Shown here: positions 1 to 8,007 of the stretch, piece by piece
How positions within the stretch are numbered: position 1 is the stretch's first letter
Layout of the letters: every line of letters starts with the position of its first letter
Notes under the pieces: generated by a model
Seen by the model: only the letters and a program-made list of their open reading frames with translations
What the model was told of the DNA's origin: nothing
Databases searched by the model: none
From: Embleya hyalina
GTDB taxonomy: Bacteria; Actinomycetota; Actinomycetes; Streptomycetales; Streptomycetaceae
DNA length: 64,000 bases
Assembly: GCF_003967355.1 (NCBI RefSeq)
Contig: NZ_BIFH01000039.1
Location: forward strand, 1 to 64,000
Direction: 5' to 3'
Position numbers and translations under genes: made by a program

Positions 1-213
1 ACCACTCTCCCTCCACGACTCCGGCTACCCAACTGGCCCGCACTCCGACTCCGACTCCCCCACACCCGCACCTTGCGACCCTGCTGCTCCACCCCGCTCA
101 CCTCGCTCCCCCGACGCCCGGGCCTGCCCCACCCACCTCCCTCACCTCACGACCCCACCACCCCCACCCAACCCCCTCGACCAACTCACCGCATCAGGCC
201 CGGCCTCACCCCG
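1..213. other. C-rich non-coding edge
   Basis: This edge lies downstream of the leftward TetR gene. The plus strand is low complexity and C-rich, with runs such as ccgactccgactcccc. I see no convincing gene, RNA or terminator here. Any reading frame across it gives only Pro/Arg/Ser-rich translation. Confidence 0.5.
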
Positions 214-852
214 TCACTCCCCCACCACCCCCTCCCCCACAGCCGCCGGCAACATCGCATACGCCAAGCCCGCCAGTGTCGCCGTGATTCGCCCCGGGTC
301 GATGCCCTGGTCGCGTTGTCGCCGGTACAACTCCGGGGCCAGTGGGGCCAGAAGCACGTCGGCCAGGGTGGTCGGGTCGGCCGTGCCGGCGGCCAGGATC
401 CGCACGTGCGTGTGCCAGAACGCGTACGCGCCGGTCCGGTAGCGGGCGCTGCCCGTCTCGGCGCCCAGGAGCAGGTGTACGTGCCGCTCCAGGAGGTCGA
501 CCATCGCCGCGTAGAAGGCCGCCAGGCGGGCCGCGGGATCCGGCTCGTCCGGGCCCAACGGCGGTGCGCCGCGCAGGATTTCGTGTTGCAGCGCGCGCTC
601 GTGTTCGTCGAGGAGGGCGCGGGCGATGGAGGCCCGGTCCGGATAGCGGCGGTAGAGCGTGCCGCGGCCGATGCCGGCCGCCTTGGCGATGTCCTCCATC
701 GTGACCTCGGCCGGATCGCCGGTCGCGAACAGCTCCTCGGCCGCGGCCAGCACGCGGGCCCGGTTGCGGGCGGCGTCCGCACGTTCCCGTGGCGGCGCCG
801 CACCGTCCGCGGCGACCGGGAGACCGGTGAGCAAGTCGGTGCGTTTCGTCAT
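214..852 (-). CDS. TetR-family transcriptional repressor
   Basis: A 212-residue TetR-type regulator. The N-terminal helix-turn-helix (about residues 20-65) contains the typical TMEDIAKAAGIGRGTLYRRY recognition region. The C-terminal half is the variable ligand-binding and dimerisation domain. I chose the ATG at 852 because GGTGGGG lies about 8 bases upstream; a TTG at 873 falls inside the operator. The gene is divergent from an azoreductase and an SMR exporter. Three near-identical inverted repeats occupy the intergenic region (872-892, 927-947, 970-990), so autoregulation plus control of the divergent pair is the natural reading. The inducer is unknown. Confidence 0.9.
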   Translation of the reverse strand: MTKRTDLLTGLPVAADGAAPPRERADAARNRARVLAAAEELFATGDPAEVTMEDIAKAAGIGRGTLYRRYPDRASIARALLDEHERALQHEILRGAPPLGPDEPDPAARLAAFYAAMVDLLERHVHLLLGAETGSARYRTGAYAFWHTHVRILAAGTADPTTLADVLLAPLAPELYRRQRDQGIDPGRITATLAGLAYAMLPAAVGEGVVGE

Positions 853-871
853 GATCCCCACCCTAACCAGC

Positions 872-892
872 AAGTGGACGGTGCGTCCATTT
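872..892. promoter_or_regulatory. TetR operator 1
   Basis: AAGTGGACG-GTG-CGTCCATTT: a 9-3-9 inverted repeat with one mismatch, 19 bp upstream of the TetR start codon, where it would block transcription of the TetR gene itself. Confidence 0.75.
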
Positions 893-926
893 AATCCCGA
901 GCAGTTCCGGACCGGCGCGATCGATT

Positions 927-947
927 AAGTGGACGACCCGTCCGCTT
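927..947. promoter_or_regulatory. TetR operator 2
   Basis: AAGTGGACG-ACC-CGTCCGCTT: the same 9-3-9 inverted repeat. It overlaps a plausible -35 (TGGACG, 930-935) that is followed 18 bp later by a -10-like TACGGT (954-959) for the azoreductase gene. Confidence 0.75.
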
Positions 948-969
948 ACCTGTTACGGTCTCACCGATG

Positions 970-990
970 AAGCGGACAGCCCGTCCACTT
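970..990. promoter_or_regulatory. TetR operator 3
   Basis: AAGCGGACA-GCC-CGTCCACTT: the third copy, centred 43 bp (about four helical turns) from operator 2. It sits just after the proposed -10 and ends 7 bp before the GGGAG ribosome binding site of the azoreductase gene. Confidence 0.75.
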
Positions 991-1007
991 AGATCTCGGG
1001 AGTGACC

Positions 1008-1667
1008 ATGCCTCGCCTGCTCCACCTCGACTCCAGCGCCCGCGCCGACTCGTTCTCGCGAACCCTGGGCGCCGCCTTCGCCGATGCCTGGCGCTCCTCG
1101 CGCTCGGACGCCGAGTACACCTACCGGGACCTCACCGCGCGGCCGGTCCCGCCGATCGACCAGGCGTGGACCGAGATCTGCGACACGATGTTGCGCGAGG
1201 GGATCACCGCGATCGCCGACTATCCGCAGGCCGTGCGTACGCCCGAGCAGCGCAAGGCGTGGGCCACGGTCGAGCCGCTGTTGGCCGAACTGGTCGCCGC
1301 CGACGTCGTGTTGATCGGCGCACCGATGTACAACTTCGGCGTGTCCGCGCAACTCAAGGCGTGGATCGACCAGGTCACCTTCCCGAAGATGTCGCTCGCG
1401 CCGCGTCGTTTCGTGGTCGCCTCCGCACGCGGCGGGTCCTACCTGCCGGGCACCCCTCGGGCGCCGTTCGACCACCAGACGCGCTATCTCCTGGACTTCT
1501 TCACCGGGCACTACGCCGTCACGGACGCGATCGTGCTCGGTACCGAACTGACCAACTCGCTCGTCGACCCGGCGCTGTCCGAGCGACTCGAGCAGCACCG
1601 TTCCTCGCACGCGGAGGCGCTGGAGCGCGCCGCGGAGCTGGGACGCTCACTCGTGGAGGGGTACTGA
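1008..1667 (+). CDS. azoR: FMN-dependent NADH-azoreductase-like flavodoxin-fold oxidoreductase
   Basis: A 219-residue protein of the AcpD/AzoR flavodoxin-like family, which reduces azo compounds and quinones with NADH through FMN. It starts MPRLLHLDSSARADSFSR, the phosphate-binding N-terminal strand and loop, and carries the family GAPMYNFGVSAQLKAWIDQV segment near residue 105. GGGAG at 998-1002 supports the ATG at 1008 over the GTG at 1002. The stop codon overlaps the ATG of the SMR gene by one base, so the two are translationally coupled. The three TetR operators upstream suggest induction by an electrophile or a cationic compound; the real substrate is not visible in the sequence. Confidence 0.85.
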   Translation: MPRLLHLDSSARADSFSRTLGAAFADAWRSSRSDAEYTYRDLTARPVPPIDQAWTEICDTMLREGITAIADYPQAVRTPEQRKAWATVEPLLAELVAADVVLIGAPMYNFGVSAQLKAWIDQVTFPKMSLAPRRFVVASARGGSYLPGTPRAPFDHQTRYLLDFFTGHYAVTDAIVLGTELTNSLVDPALSERLEQHRSSHAEALERAAELGRSLVEGY

Positions 1668-1987
1668 TGGCCTGGTTGATCCTGCTCGCGGCGGGCCTCG
1701 TCGAGGTCGTGTGGTCGCAGAGCATCAAGCCGACCGAGGGATTCACCAAGCCGCTGCCGACCGTGATCTGCTTCCTGCTCGGCGCGACGGCGGTCTATCT
1801 GCTGTCCGTGGCCATGCGGGACCTGCCGGTGGGCACCGCGTACGCCGCGTTCACCGGGATCGGCACGGTCGGCGCGATCACCCTCGGCATCACGATCCAG
1901 CACGACGCGCCGAGCGCGGGACGGATCGCGGCGCTGGCGCTGATCGTGGGCGGGTTGGTGCTGGCCCGGCTGACGTCGACGGCGTGA
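1667..1987 (+). CDS. SMR-family exporter, SugE/Gdx-like
   Basis: A 106-residue four-helix small multidrug resistance protein. MAWLILLAAGLVEVVW carries the essential membrane glutamate (E13) of proton-coupled SMR antiporters. The LPVGTAYAAFTGIGTVGA segment matches the SugE/Gdx branch (guanidinium and quaternary-cation exporters) rather than EmrE. The aromatic residue normally Trp in GTAYAxW is Phe here. GGAGGGG upstream is a strong ribosome binding site. There is no room for a guanidine riboswitch because the gene overlaps azoR. Guanidinium export is inferred from the family, with quaternary ammonium compounds as the alternative. Confidence 0.85.
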   Translation: MAWLILLAAGLVEVVWSQSIKPTEGFTKPLPTVICFLLGATAVYLLSVAMRDLPVGTAYAAFTGIGTVGAITLGITIQHDAPSAGRIAALALIVGGLVLARLTSTA

Positions 1988-2129
1988 GGGCGGGCGACTG
2001 TTCGACAACAAAGGCAATCTCGGATGCAACTTTAGTGACAGCGGTGGCCACGTTCGCGGCTATCGGGGGTACCCGCCCGGGGCGAAGGCTGGGGAGGTAT
2101 CAGGACCCCCATCGCAAGGAGCACCCCGC

Positions 2130-2966
2130 ATGTCTCCCGGAAACCGCCGGCGCCCCCCGACCCCGACCTCCCCGTCGGGTGGGCCCGCCGAACCCGACGC
2201 GTACCGGCGCATCGATCACGAGGATCGGGCCAAGGGCAGTGCGGCCAGTGCCCGAGGGCTGACCAAGTGGTACGGCGAGGGCGAGACCCGCGTGGTCGCG
2301 CTCGACGAGGTCGACGTGGAGATCGGTCGCGGCCGGTTCACCGCGATCATGGGCCCGTCCGGGTCCGGCAAGTCCACCCTCATGCACTGCCTGGCCGGCC
2401 TCGACTCGGTGACCTTCGGCCACAGCTGGATCGGGGACACCGAGATCACCGGGCTCAAGGACCGGGACCTGACCCGGTTGCGGCGGGATCGAATCGGCTT
2501 CATCTTCCAGGCGTTCAACCTGCTGCCCACGCTCACCGCGCTGGAGAACATCACGCTCCCGATGGACATCGCCGGGGTCAAGCCCGACAAGGGCTGGCTC
2601 GACACCGTCATCGAGACCGTCGGCCTGCGCGACCGGCTCAAGCACCGGCCGAGCGAGTTGTCCGGCGGCCAGCAGCAGCGGGTCGCGTGCGCCCGCGCGC
2701 TGGCGAGCAAACCGCAGATCATCTTCGGCGACGAGCCGACCGGCAACCTCGACTCGCGCTCCGGCGCCGAGGTGCTCGCCTTCCTCCGCAGCAGCGTCAA
2801 CGACCTGGGCCAGACCATCGTGATGGTCACCCACGACCCGAACGCGGCCTCCTACGCGGATCGGGTGTTGTTCCTGGCCGACGGTCGGGTCGTGGACGAA
2901 ATGTTGTCGCCGACCTCCGACACGGTGCTCGCGCGCATGCAGCGCTTCGCCCGCTCCGCGAACTGA
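2130..2966 (+). CDS. ABC transporter ATP-binding protein, MacB/LolD type
   Basis: A 278-residue nucleotide-binding protein. An unusual basic and proline-rich N-terminus of about 40 residues precedes the domain. Walker A is GPSGSGKST, the signature is LSGGQQQR, Walker B runs into GDEPTGNLD, and the switch histidine is in MVTHD. This motif set is that of the MacB/LolD/FtsE-like group that pairs with FtsX-type permeases. AAGGAG at 2116-2121 supports the ATG. The permease gene follows after 9 bp, so the two form an operon. The substrate is unknown; related actinomycete systems next to two-component systems often respond to antimicrobial peptides or envelope stress. Confidence 0.93.
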   Translation: MSPGNRRRPPTPTSPSGGPAEPDAYRRIDHEDRAKGSAASARGLTKWYGEGETRVVALDEVDVEIGRGRFTAIMGPSGSGKSTLMHCLAGLDSVTFGHSWIGDTEITGLKDRDLTRLRRDRIGFIFQAFNLLPTLTALENITLPMDIAGVKPDKGWLDTVIETVGLRDRLKHRPSELSGGQQQRVACARALASKPQIIFGDEPTGNLDSRSGAEVLAFLRSSVNDLGQTIVMVTHDPNAASYADRVLFLADGRVVDEMLSPTSDTVLARMQRFARSAN

Positions 2967-2975
2967 GGCGCCGAC

Positions 2976-5540
2976 ATGCTCAAGGCGACGCTCCGCAGCT
3001 TCCTCGCCCACAAGGCACGGATGATCCTGTCCGCGCTGGCGATCCTGCTCTCGGTCGCGTTCGTGGCCGGGACGCTGATGTTCACGGACACGATCGGCAA
3101 GACGTTCAACGACCTCTCGCGCACCGCCGCGGCCGATGTCACGGTCAAACCGAAGAAGGAGTTCCGGGAGGACCGGCTCGGCAAGAGCGGCCAGCAGCCG
3201 ACCGTGCCCGACTCGACCGTGGCCGCCGCCCGTTCGGTGCCGGGCGTGGCCGACGCGCATCCCGACATCACGGTCACCAACGTGATCGTGGTCGACGGGA
3301 AGGGCAAGAAGGTCGGGCTGACCTCGGATCCCCAGGTGCAGGCCGCCGACTGGTTCCCCACCAAGCAGTCCTCCGTCGTGCTCAAGCGCGGGAAGGCGCC
3401 ACAGGGTCCCGGCGAGGTGATCCTGGACAGCGACTCGGCCGACCACAACAAGGTGCGGTTGGGCGACAAGGTGCACGTGGTCGCCGCGCCCGGCGCGTTC
3501 GACGCGACCGTGGTCGGCCTGGCCGACTTCAAGTCCATCAACCCCGGCACGACGATGTTGTTCCTGGACGGCGCCGCCGCCCGCGATCGGCTGCTCGGCA
3601 AGCCGGGCGTGGTGACCTCGGTATCGCTGACCGCCGAGCCCGGCGTGGACCAGAAGGAGCTGAAGGCGCGGGTCGTGGCCAAGCTGGGCGCGGGCGTCGA
3701 CGTCAGGACCCGCGCGGAGGAGGCCGACGACGCCTCGGCCGATCTGAGCCAGGCGCTCGACGTGATCAAGTACGCGCTGCTCGGCTTCGCCGGTGTCTCG
3801 CTCCTGGTCGGCACGTTCCTGATCTTCAACACCTTCTCGATGCTGGTCGCCCAGCGCACGCGCGAGTTGGGCCTGATGCGCGCGATCGGCGCCGGTCGGG
3901 CCGACGTGAACCGTTCGGTACTGGTGGAGGCGACGCTGCTCGCGGTGGTCGGCTCCACGCTGGGTCTGCTCGGCGGACTCGGCCTGGCCCAGGGCCTGTT
4001 GACGCTGATGAAGTCGCTCGGAGTCGACCTCAAGGGCGCCCCGTTGGTGATCGAACCCGCGACGCCGATCATCGCCTACGCGGTGGGGGTCGTGGTGACC
4101 CTGGTCGCCGCCTACCTGCCCGCGCGCCGGGCGGCCCGGGTCAGCCCGATGGCGGCGCTGCGCGAGGCCGGCGCGCCACCCGTGAAGTCGCTGCGCGGGC
4201 GCGCCGTCGGCGGCACCGCGGTCACCGCTCTCGGCGCGATCGGCCTGGCGGTCGGCGCCTCCGCGACCAAGCTGGACGCGGCGCACGGGCTCGCCCTGGC
4301 CGGCGGCCTGGTCGGCACCCTCGTCGGCTTCATCGTGCTCGGGCCGGTGCTGGCCCGCGCAGTGATCCCGTGGCTGGCCGGCGCGTTCCCGCGCCTGTTC
4401 GGCGCGGTCGGCCGGCTCAGCCGGGAAAACGCGCTGCGCAATCCGCGCCGCACCGGCGCCACCGCCGCCGCGCTGATGATCGGCGTGGCGCTGGTCGCCT
4501 CGCTGTCCGTGGTGGCCACGTCGATGAAGGACTCGGTGGGCAAGCAGATCGACCAGCGCCTGGGCGCCGACTACACCCTCGAAAGCACCGGCGGGCTGAA
4601 CTTCTCGCACGACGTGGCCGAGACGGTGCGCAAGGTGTCCGGCGTGAGCAATGTGGTGCGCCAGCGCGAGACCGAGGCGAAGGTCCTGTTCGACGGATCG
4701 TCCGAGACCATCACGGTGACCGGGGCCGATCCGGGCATCGACGCGATGCTGAAGCAGAAGTACACCGCCGGCACCGCCCCCGACGGGCTCGCCCCGGGTC
4801 GGATCGCGCTGCCCAAGTCCTATGTGAAGAAGCACGACCTGGGCGTCGGCGGCACGGTGACGCTGCGCACGCCCAACGGCCGGACCGCCGAGTTGCGGGT
4901 CGGCGCGGTGATCGACGACGAGGGCATCGGCATCGCGAGCGCCGGCTCCGGCGCGGTCGGCCTGGACACGCTGGCCAAGCTCGTCCCGGACCTGCTCGAC
5001 TCGGTGATCATGGCCAACGTCGCCGACGGGGCGAAGAGTTCGACCGTGCGGGCCGCGCTGGAAGCCGCGCTCAAGCCCTACCCGCAGGTGCAACTGCGCG
5101 ACCAGGCCGACTACAAGCAGACCGTGCAGGATCAGACCAACGTGATATTGCGACTCGTCTACGGCCTGCTCGGGCTGGCGATCATCATCGCGATCCTGGG
5201 GGTGGTGAACACCCTGGCGCTGTCCGTGATCGAGCGCACGCGCGAGATCGGACTGCTGCGCGCGATCGGCATGTCGCGAATCCAGCTGAGGCGGATGATC
5301 CGCCTGGAGTCGGCGGTGATCGCCGTGTTCGGCGCGGTCCTGGGGCTGGCGCTCGGGGTGGGCTGGGGTGTCGCGGCGCAGCGCATGCTCGCCTCGCAGG
5401 GCCTCGACGTGCTGACCGTCCCGTGGGGGACGATCGCCGCGGTGGTCGTCGGCGCCGGAGTGGTCGGCCTGCTCGCCGCCCTGCTGCCCGCGCTGCGGGC
5501 GTCGCGGATGAACGTGCTGGCCGCGATCTCCACGGAATGA
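2976..5540 (+). CDS. FtsX-like ABC permease, MacB/LolE type
   Basis: An 854-residue permease with two FtsX units. A first TM helix (about residues 15-37) precedes a periplasmic MacB-PCD-like region. Three helices cover about 260-385, further helices and a second extracellular domain cover about 415-720, and three C-terminal helices cover about 725-845. The paired motifs AQRTRELGLMRAIGA and IERTREIGLLRAIGM are the hallmark cytoplasmic coupling segments of both halves. It forms a transporter with the upstream ATPase. A perfect 15-bp hairpin 33 bp downstream ends this transcription unit. Confidence 0.93.
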   Translation: MLKATLRSFLAHKARMILSALAILLSVAFVAGTLMFTDTIGKTFNDLSRTAAADVTVKPKKEFREDRLGKSGQQPTVPDSTVAAARSVPGVADAHPDITVTNVIVVDGKGKKVGLTSDPQVQAADWFPTKQSSVVLKRGKAPQGPGEVILDSDSADHNKVRLGDKVHVVAAPGAFDATVVGLADFKSINPGTTMLFLDGAAARDRLLGKPGVVTSVSLTAEPGVDQKELKARVVAKLGAGVDVRTRAEEADDASADLSQALDVIKYALLGFAGVSLLVGTFLIFNTFSMLVAQRTRELGLMRAIGAGRADVNRSVLVEATLLAVVGSTLGLLGGLGLAQGLLTLMKSLGVDLKGAPLVIEPATPIIAYAVGVVVTLVAAYLPARRAARVSPMAALREAGAPPVKSLRGRAVGGTAVTALGAIGLAVGASATKLDAAHGLALAGGLVGTLVGFIVLGPVLARAVIPWLAGAFPRLFGAVGRLSRENALRNPRRTGATAAALMIGVALVASLSVVATSMKDSVGKQIDQRLGADYTLESTGGLNFSHDVAETVRKVSGVSNVVRQRETEAKVLFDGSSETITVTGADPGIDAMLKQKYTAGTAPDGLAPGRIALPKSYVKKHDLGVGGTVTLRTPNGRTAELRVGAVIDDEGIGIASAGSGAVGLDTLAKLVPDLLDSVIMANVADGAKSSTVRAALEAALKPYPQVQLRDQADYKQTVQDQTNVILRLVYGLLGLAIIIAILGVVNTLALSVIERTREIGLLRAIGMSRIQLRRMIRLESAVIAVFGAVLGLALGVGWGVAAQRMLASQGLDVLTVPWGTIAAVVVGAGVVGLLAALLPALRASRMNVLAAISTE

Positions 5541-5573
5541 CCGCAGGCCGATGATCGACGGTCCCACGACCTG

Positions 5574-5610
5574 CGGCGGTGCGCCGGCCTCCTGTGCCGG
5601 CGCACCGCCG
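5574..5610 (+). terminator. Hairpin terminator after ABC exporter operon
   Basis: A perfect 15-bp stem (CGGCGGTGCGCCGGC against its complement) with a 7-base loop, 33 bp after the permease stop. It also argues against starting the downstream kinase at the ATG at 5551, since the hairpin would then be coding. Confidence 0.75.
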
Positions 5611-5655
5611 GTGCCGTTCGTGCGACCCGCGCCCGGGGCCGGTTACCGTGACCGG

Positions 5656-6792
5656 GTGAGCATTCGCGCCTGGTGGGCGAGTCGCCGCTCGTTCGGGTTC
5701 GACGTGCTGGTCGCGGCGATCGCCGTCGCCCTGGGACTGACGCTGCGCATGGGGCGCGACGCCGGCCTGGTCGACTGGCCGTACCTGCACCAGGCGAGCG
5801 CGGTGCTGAGCGGCGCGCTGCTGCTGTACCGCAGACGTGCGCCGTTCGGCTCGGGCGCCGCGATCTGTGCGGTGGGACTGGTGTATCCGACCCATGTGCT
5901 CTACTTCGCGGCCTATGCCGCGGGAGCCTGTATCGAGGACCGACGGCGCGCGTGGGGGCTGATCGGGGCGCTGGTGGTGACGACCACACAACCGTGGAGC
6001 TATCCGCGCCCGCTGAACATCGTCACCGGCGCGGGCCTCGCGCTGGTCCCGGTCCTGCTCGGCCTCTACGTCGCCGCGCGCCGCAGACTGCGCGCGGATC
6101 GGGCCGAACGGGTGGTTCGGGAGCGCGAGTTGGGTTTCGAGCGGGTGCGGATGGAGGAACGGGCCCGGATCGCGGGCGAGATGCACGACGTGATCACCCA
6201 CCGGGTCAGCCTCATGGTGCTCCAGGCGGGCGCGCTGCGCACCCGCGCCCGGGACGAGGACGTACGGGCGTCGGCGGAGGAGTTGCGCCTGGTGGGTTGC
6301 AAGGCGTTGGAGGAGTTGCGCGGGCTGGTCGCGGTCACCCGATCGGAGCGGCAGATGGGCTCGGTGGTGGTCGGCCCGCGCGCGGTGCTCGACGTCTCGG
6401 ATCTGGTGGCCGATTCGCGCTCGGCGGGCATCCCGGTCGACCTGGTCACCCTCGGCAAGCCGCACCCGACCTCGCCCGTGGTCGGCCGGGCCGCCTACCG
6501 GGTGGTCCAGGAGGCGCTGACCAACGTGCACAAACACGCGCCGGGGGCGGGGGTGGACATCCGCCTGCACTACGTGGGCGACGAGGTCCGGATCACCGTG
6601 CGAAACTCGGCTCCCACCCGGGCGGTGGACGTCGCCCTGGGTTCGGGCGGCAGCGGCCTGCTCGGTCTGCGCAAGCGGGTCGAGTTGGTGGCCGGGACGT
6701 TGCGCACCCGCCCGCTGCCCGACGGCGGATACGAATTGCTGGCCATACTGCCCGCCGGCGCCACGACCACGACCACCGGAGACCCCGCATGA
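5656..6792 (+). CDS. NarL-type sensor histidine kinase
   Basis: A 378-residue histidine kinase. The N-terminal 140 residues hold about four TM helices with little outside the membrane, as in DesK-like sensors. HisKA_3 dimerisation follows, with the phospho-acceptor His177 in GEMHDVITHRVS. The HATPase domain has an N-box in VVQEALTNVHKHA and a G-box in GSGGSGLLGLRKRVE. I chose the GTG at 5656 because a strong hairpin lies between it and the next upstream ATG. The stop overlaps the response regulator start (ATGA). The signal may come from within the membrane, possibly linked to the adjacent ABC exporter. Confidence 0.9.
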   Translation: MSIRAWWASRRSFGFDVLVAAIAVALGLTLRMGRDAGLVDWPYLHQASAVLSGALLLYRRRAPFGSGAAICAVGLVYPTHVLYFAAYAAGACIEDRRRAWGLIGALVVTTTQPWSYPRPLNIVTGAGLALVPVLLGLYVAARRRLRADRAERVVRERELGFERVRMEERARIAGEMHDVITHRVSLMVLQAGALRTRARDEDVRASAEELRLVGCKALEELRGLVAVTRSERQMGSVVVGPRAVLDVSDLVADSRSAGIPVDLVTLGKPHPTSPVVGRAAYRVVQEALTNVHKHAPGAGVDIRLHYVGDEVRITVRNSAPTRAVDVALGSGGSGLLGLRKRVELVAGTLRTRPLPDGGYELLAILPAGATTTTTGDPA

Positions 6793-7439
6793 TCCGCGTC
6801 CTGCTCGTCGACGACGAACGTATGGTGTGTGCCCACCTGCGCACGATTCTCGGCGTGGCCGACGACATCGAGGTGATCGGCGAGGCGTACGACGGCGCCG
6901 AGGCGGTCGAGTCGGTCCTGCGCCATAAGCCCGACCTGGTCCTGATGGACCTGCACATGCCGGGGGTGGACGGCCTGACCGCCATCGAACAGATCGTCGA
7001 CCTGCCGGGCGCCCCCAGGGTGATCGTGCTGACCACGTTCGGGTTGGAGCAGTACATCCTGCGCGTCCTGCACGCGGGCGCGGCCGGCTTCCTGCTCAAG
7101 GACACCCCGCCGGAGGACCTGATCGGCCTGGTCCGGGTGGCCATGGACGGCCACACCGTCCTGTCCCCGGCGGTGACCCGCGACCTGGTGACCGCCTCCT
7201 CCGGCCGCAACGCCGCCCGCGAACGCGCGGCCCTGGCCGTCGCGTCCCTGACCGAACGCGAAATCGAGGTACTGACCTGCATCGGAGAGGGCCTGTCCAA
7301 CGCCCAGACAGCCGAGCGCCTGTTCCTCAGCGAAACCACCGTAAAGAGCTACGTCTCCCGAATGCTCACCAAACTCGCCTGCACCAACCGCACCCAGGCA
7401 GGACTGTTGGCATATGACGCGGGACTGATCCGCCGGTAG
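6789..7439 (+). CDS. NarL/FixJ-family response regulator
   Basis: A 216-residue regulator. The receiver domain has acidic Asp8/Asp9, phospho-acceptor Asp54 in VLMDLHMPG, the VLTTF switch residues and a conserved lysine in FLLKDTPP. The C-terminal LuxR-type helix-turn-helix includes LTEREIEVLTCIGEGLSN and LFLSETTVKSYVSRMLTK. It is translationally coupled to the kinase by a 4-base overlap. Its targets are unknown; the ABC exporter just upstream is the obvious candidate. Confidence 0.95.
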   Translation: MIRVLLVDDERMVCAHLRTILGVADDIEVIGEAYDGAEAVESVLRHKPDLVLMDLHMPGVDGLTAIEQIVDLPGAPRVIVLTTFGLEQYILRVLHAGAAGFLLKDTPPEDLIGLVRVAMDGHTVLSPAVTRDLVTASSGRNAARERAALAVASLTEREIEVLTCIGEGLSNAQTAERLFLSETTVKSYVSRMLTKLACTNRTQAGLLAYDAGLIRR

Positions 7440-8007
7440 AGGCGGGGGCGACCGGCAGCGGGCGCGCGGGCGGCGAGCGGGCGGCCGACGGAGTCCCGAA
7501 GGCGGGTGAATGGGCGCCGGCGGTTGAGGGGGCTGCGAGCAAGTGGGCGGTCCGGCGTCCGGGTTGCGGGCCGGCGGATGTGGGTGCCGGGCGCCGGAGG
7601 GTGGGCGGGGTGGGCCGGCAGCAAGGTGAACCGGCGGCAGGCAAGCGGGCGGCCGGGCGGCAAGCAGGCGGGCGGGCGGGCGGGCGGGCGGCGGAGTGTC
7701 GGCAGGTGAACGGGCGCCGGACGCCGCCGGTTGAGGGGCTGCGGGTGAGTGGGCGGTCCGGCGGGCGGGTTGTGGAGCCGGCAGACGTGGATGGCGGGCG
7801 CCGGAGGGTTGACGGGGAAGGCCGGCAGCGGAAGCGGGTCGGCGGTAGAGGCCGACCGGCGGCGGAGGGAGTGGGGGTGGTTGGGGGTTCGGGGTGTGGG
7901 GTTGTGGGTGGGGCGGGGGTCGTGGGCTGGTTCGCTGCGGTGGGGGCTTGGCGTCGGTAATCTCGTACCGGCCGGCCCGGTGGGGTCCGTGAACCGGAGG
8001 GGTGCGC
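7440..8007. repeat. G-rich intergenic region with degenerate direct repeats
   Basis: 568 bp without a credible gene. The plus strand is strongly G-rich, with a near-perfect GGGC/GGCG run around 7665-7692. An imperfect direct repeat of about 100 bp occupies roughly 7505-7602 and 7705-7808, with period about 200. Shared stretches include GTGGGCGGTCCGGCG and GGGCGCCGGAGGGT. Shorter variants (GGCAGGTGAACGGGCGCCGG, CCGGCAGCGG) lie between and after. Minus-strand frames through here encode only Pro/Ala/His-rich repeats. The ribosome binding site of the TerD gene (GGAGGGG, 7996-8002) closes the region. Confidence 0.7.

Noticed and set aside
1640-1700. Guanidine riboswitch before the SMR gene
   Set aside because: The SMR start overlaps the azoreductase stop, so no leader RNA exists; TetR operators explain control.
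2100-5567. 1155-codon antisense frame over the ABC exporter
   Set aside because: Same artefact; the plus-strand ATPase and permease motifs are unambiguous.
5551-5655. Longer histidine kinase starting at ATG 5551
   Set aside because: The added 35 residues would be encoded by a perfect 15-bp terminator hairpin and have no conserved character.
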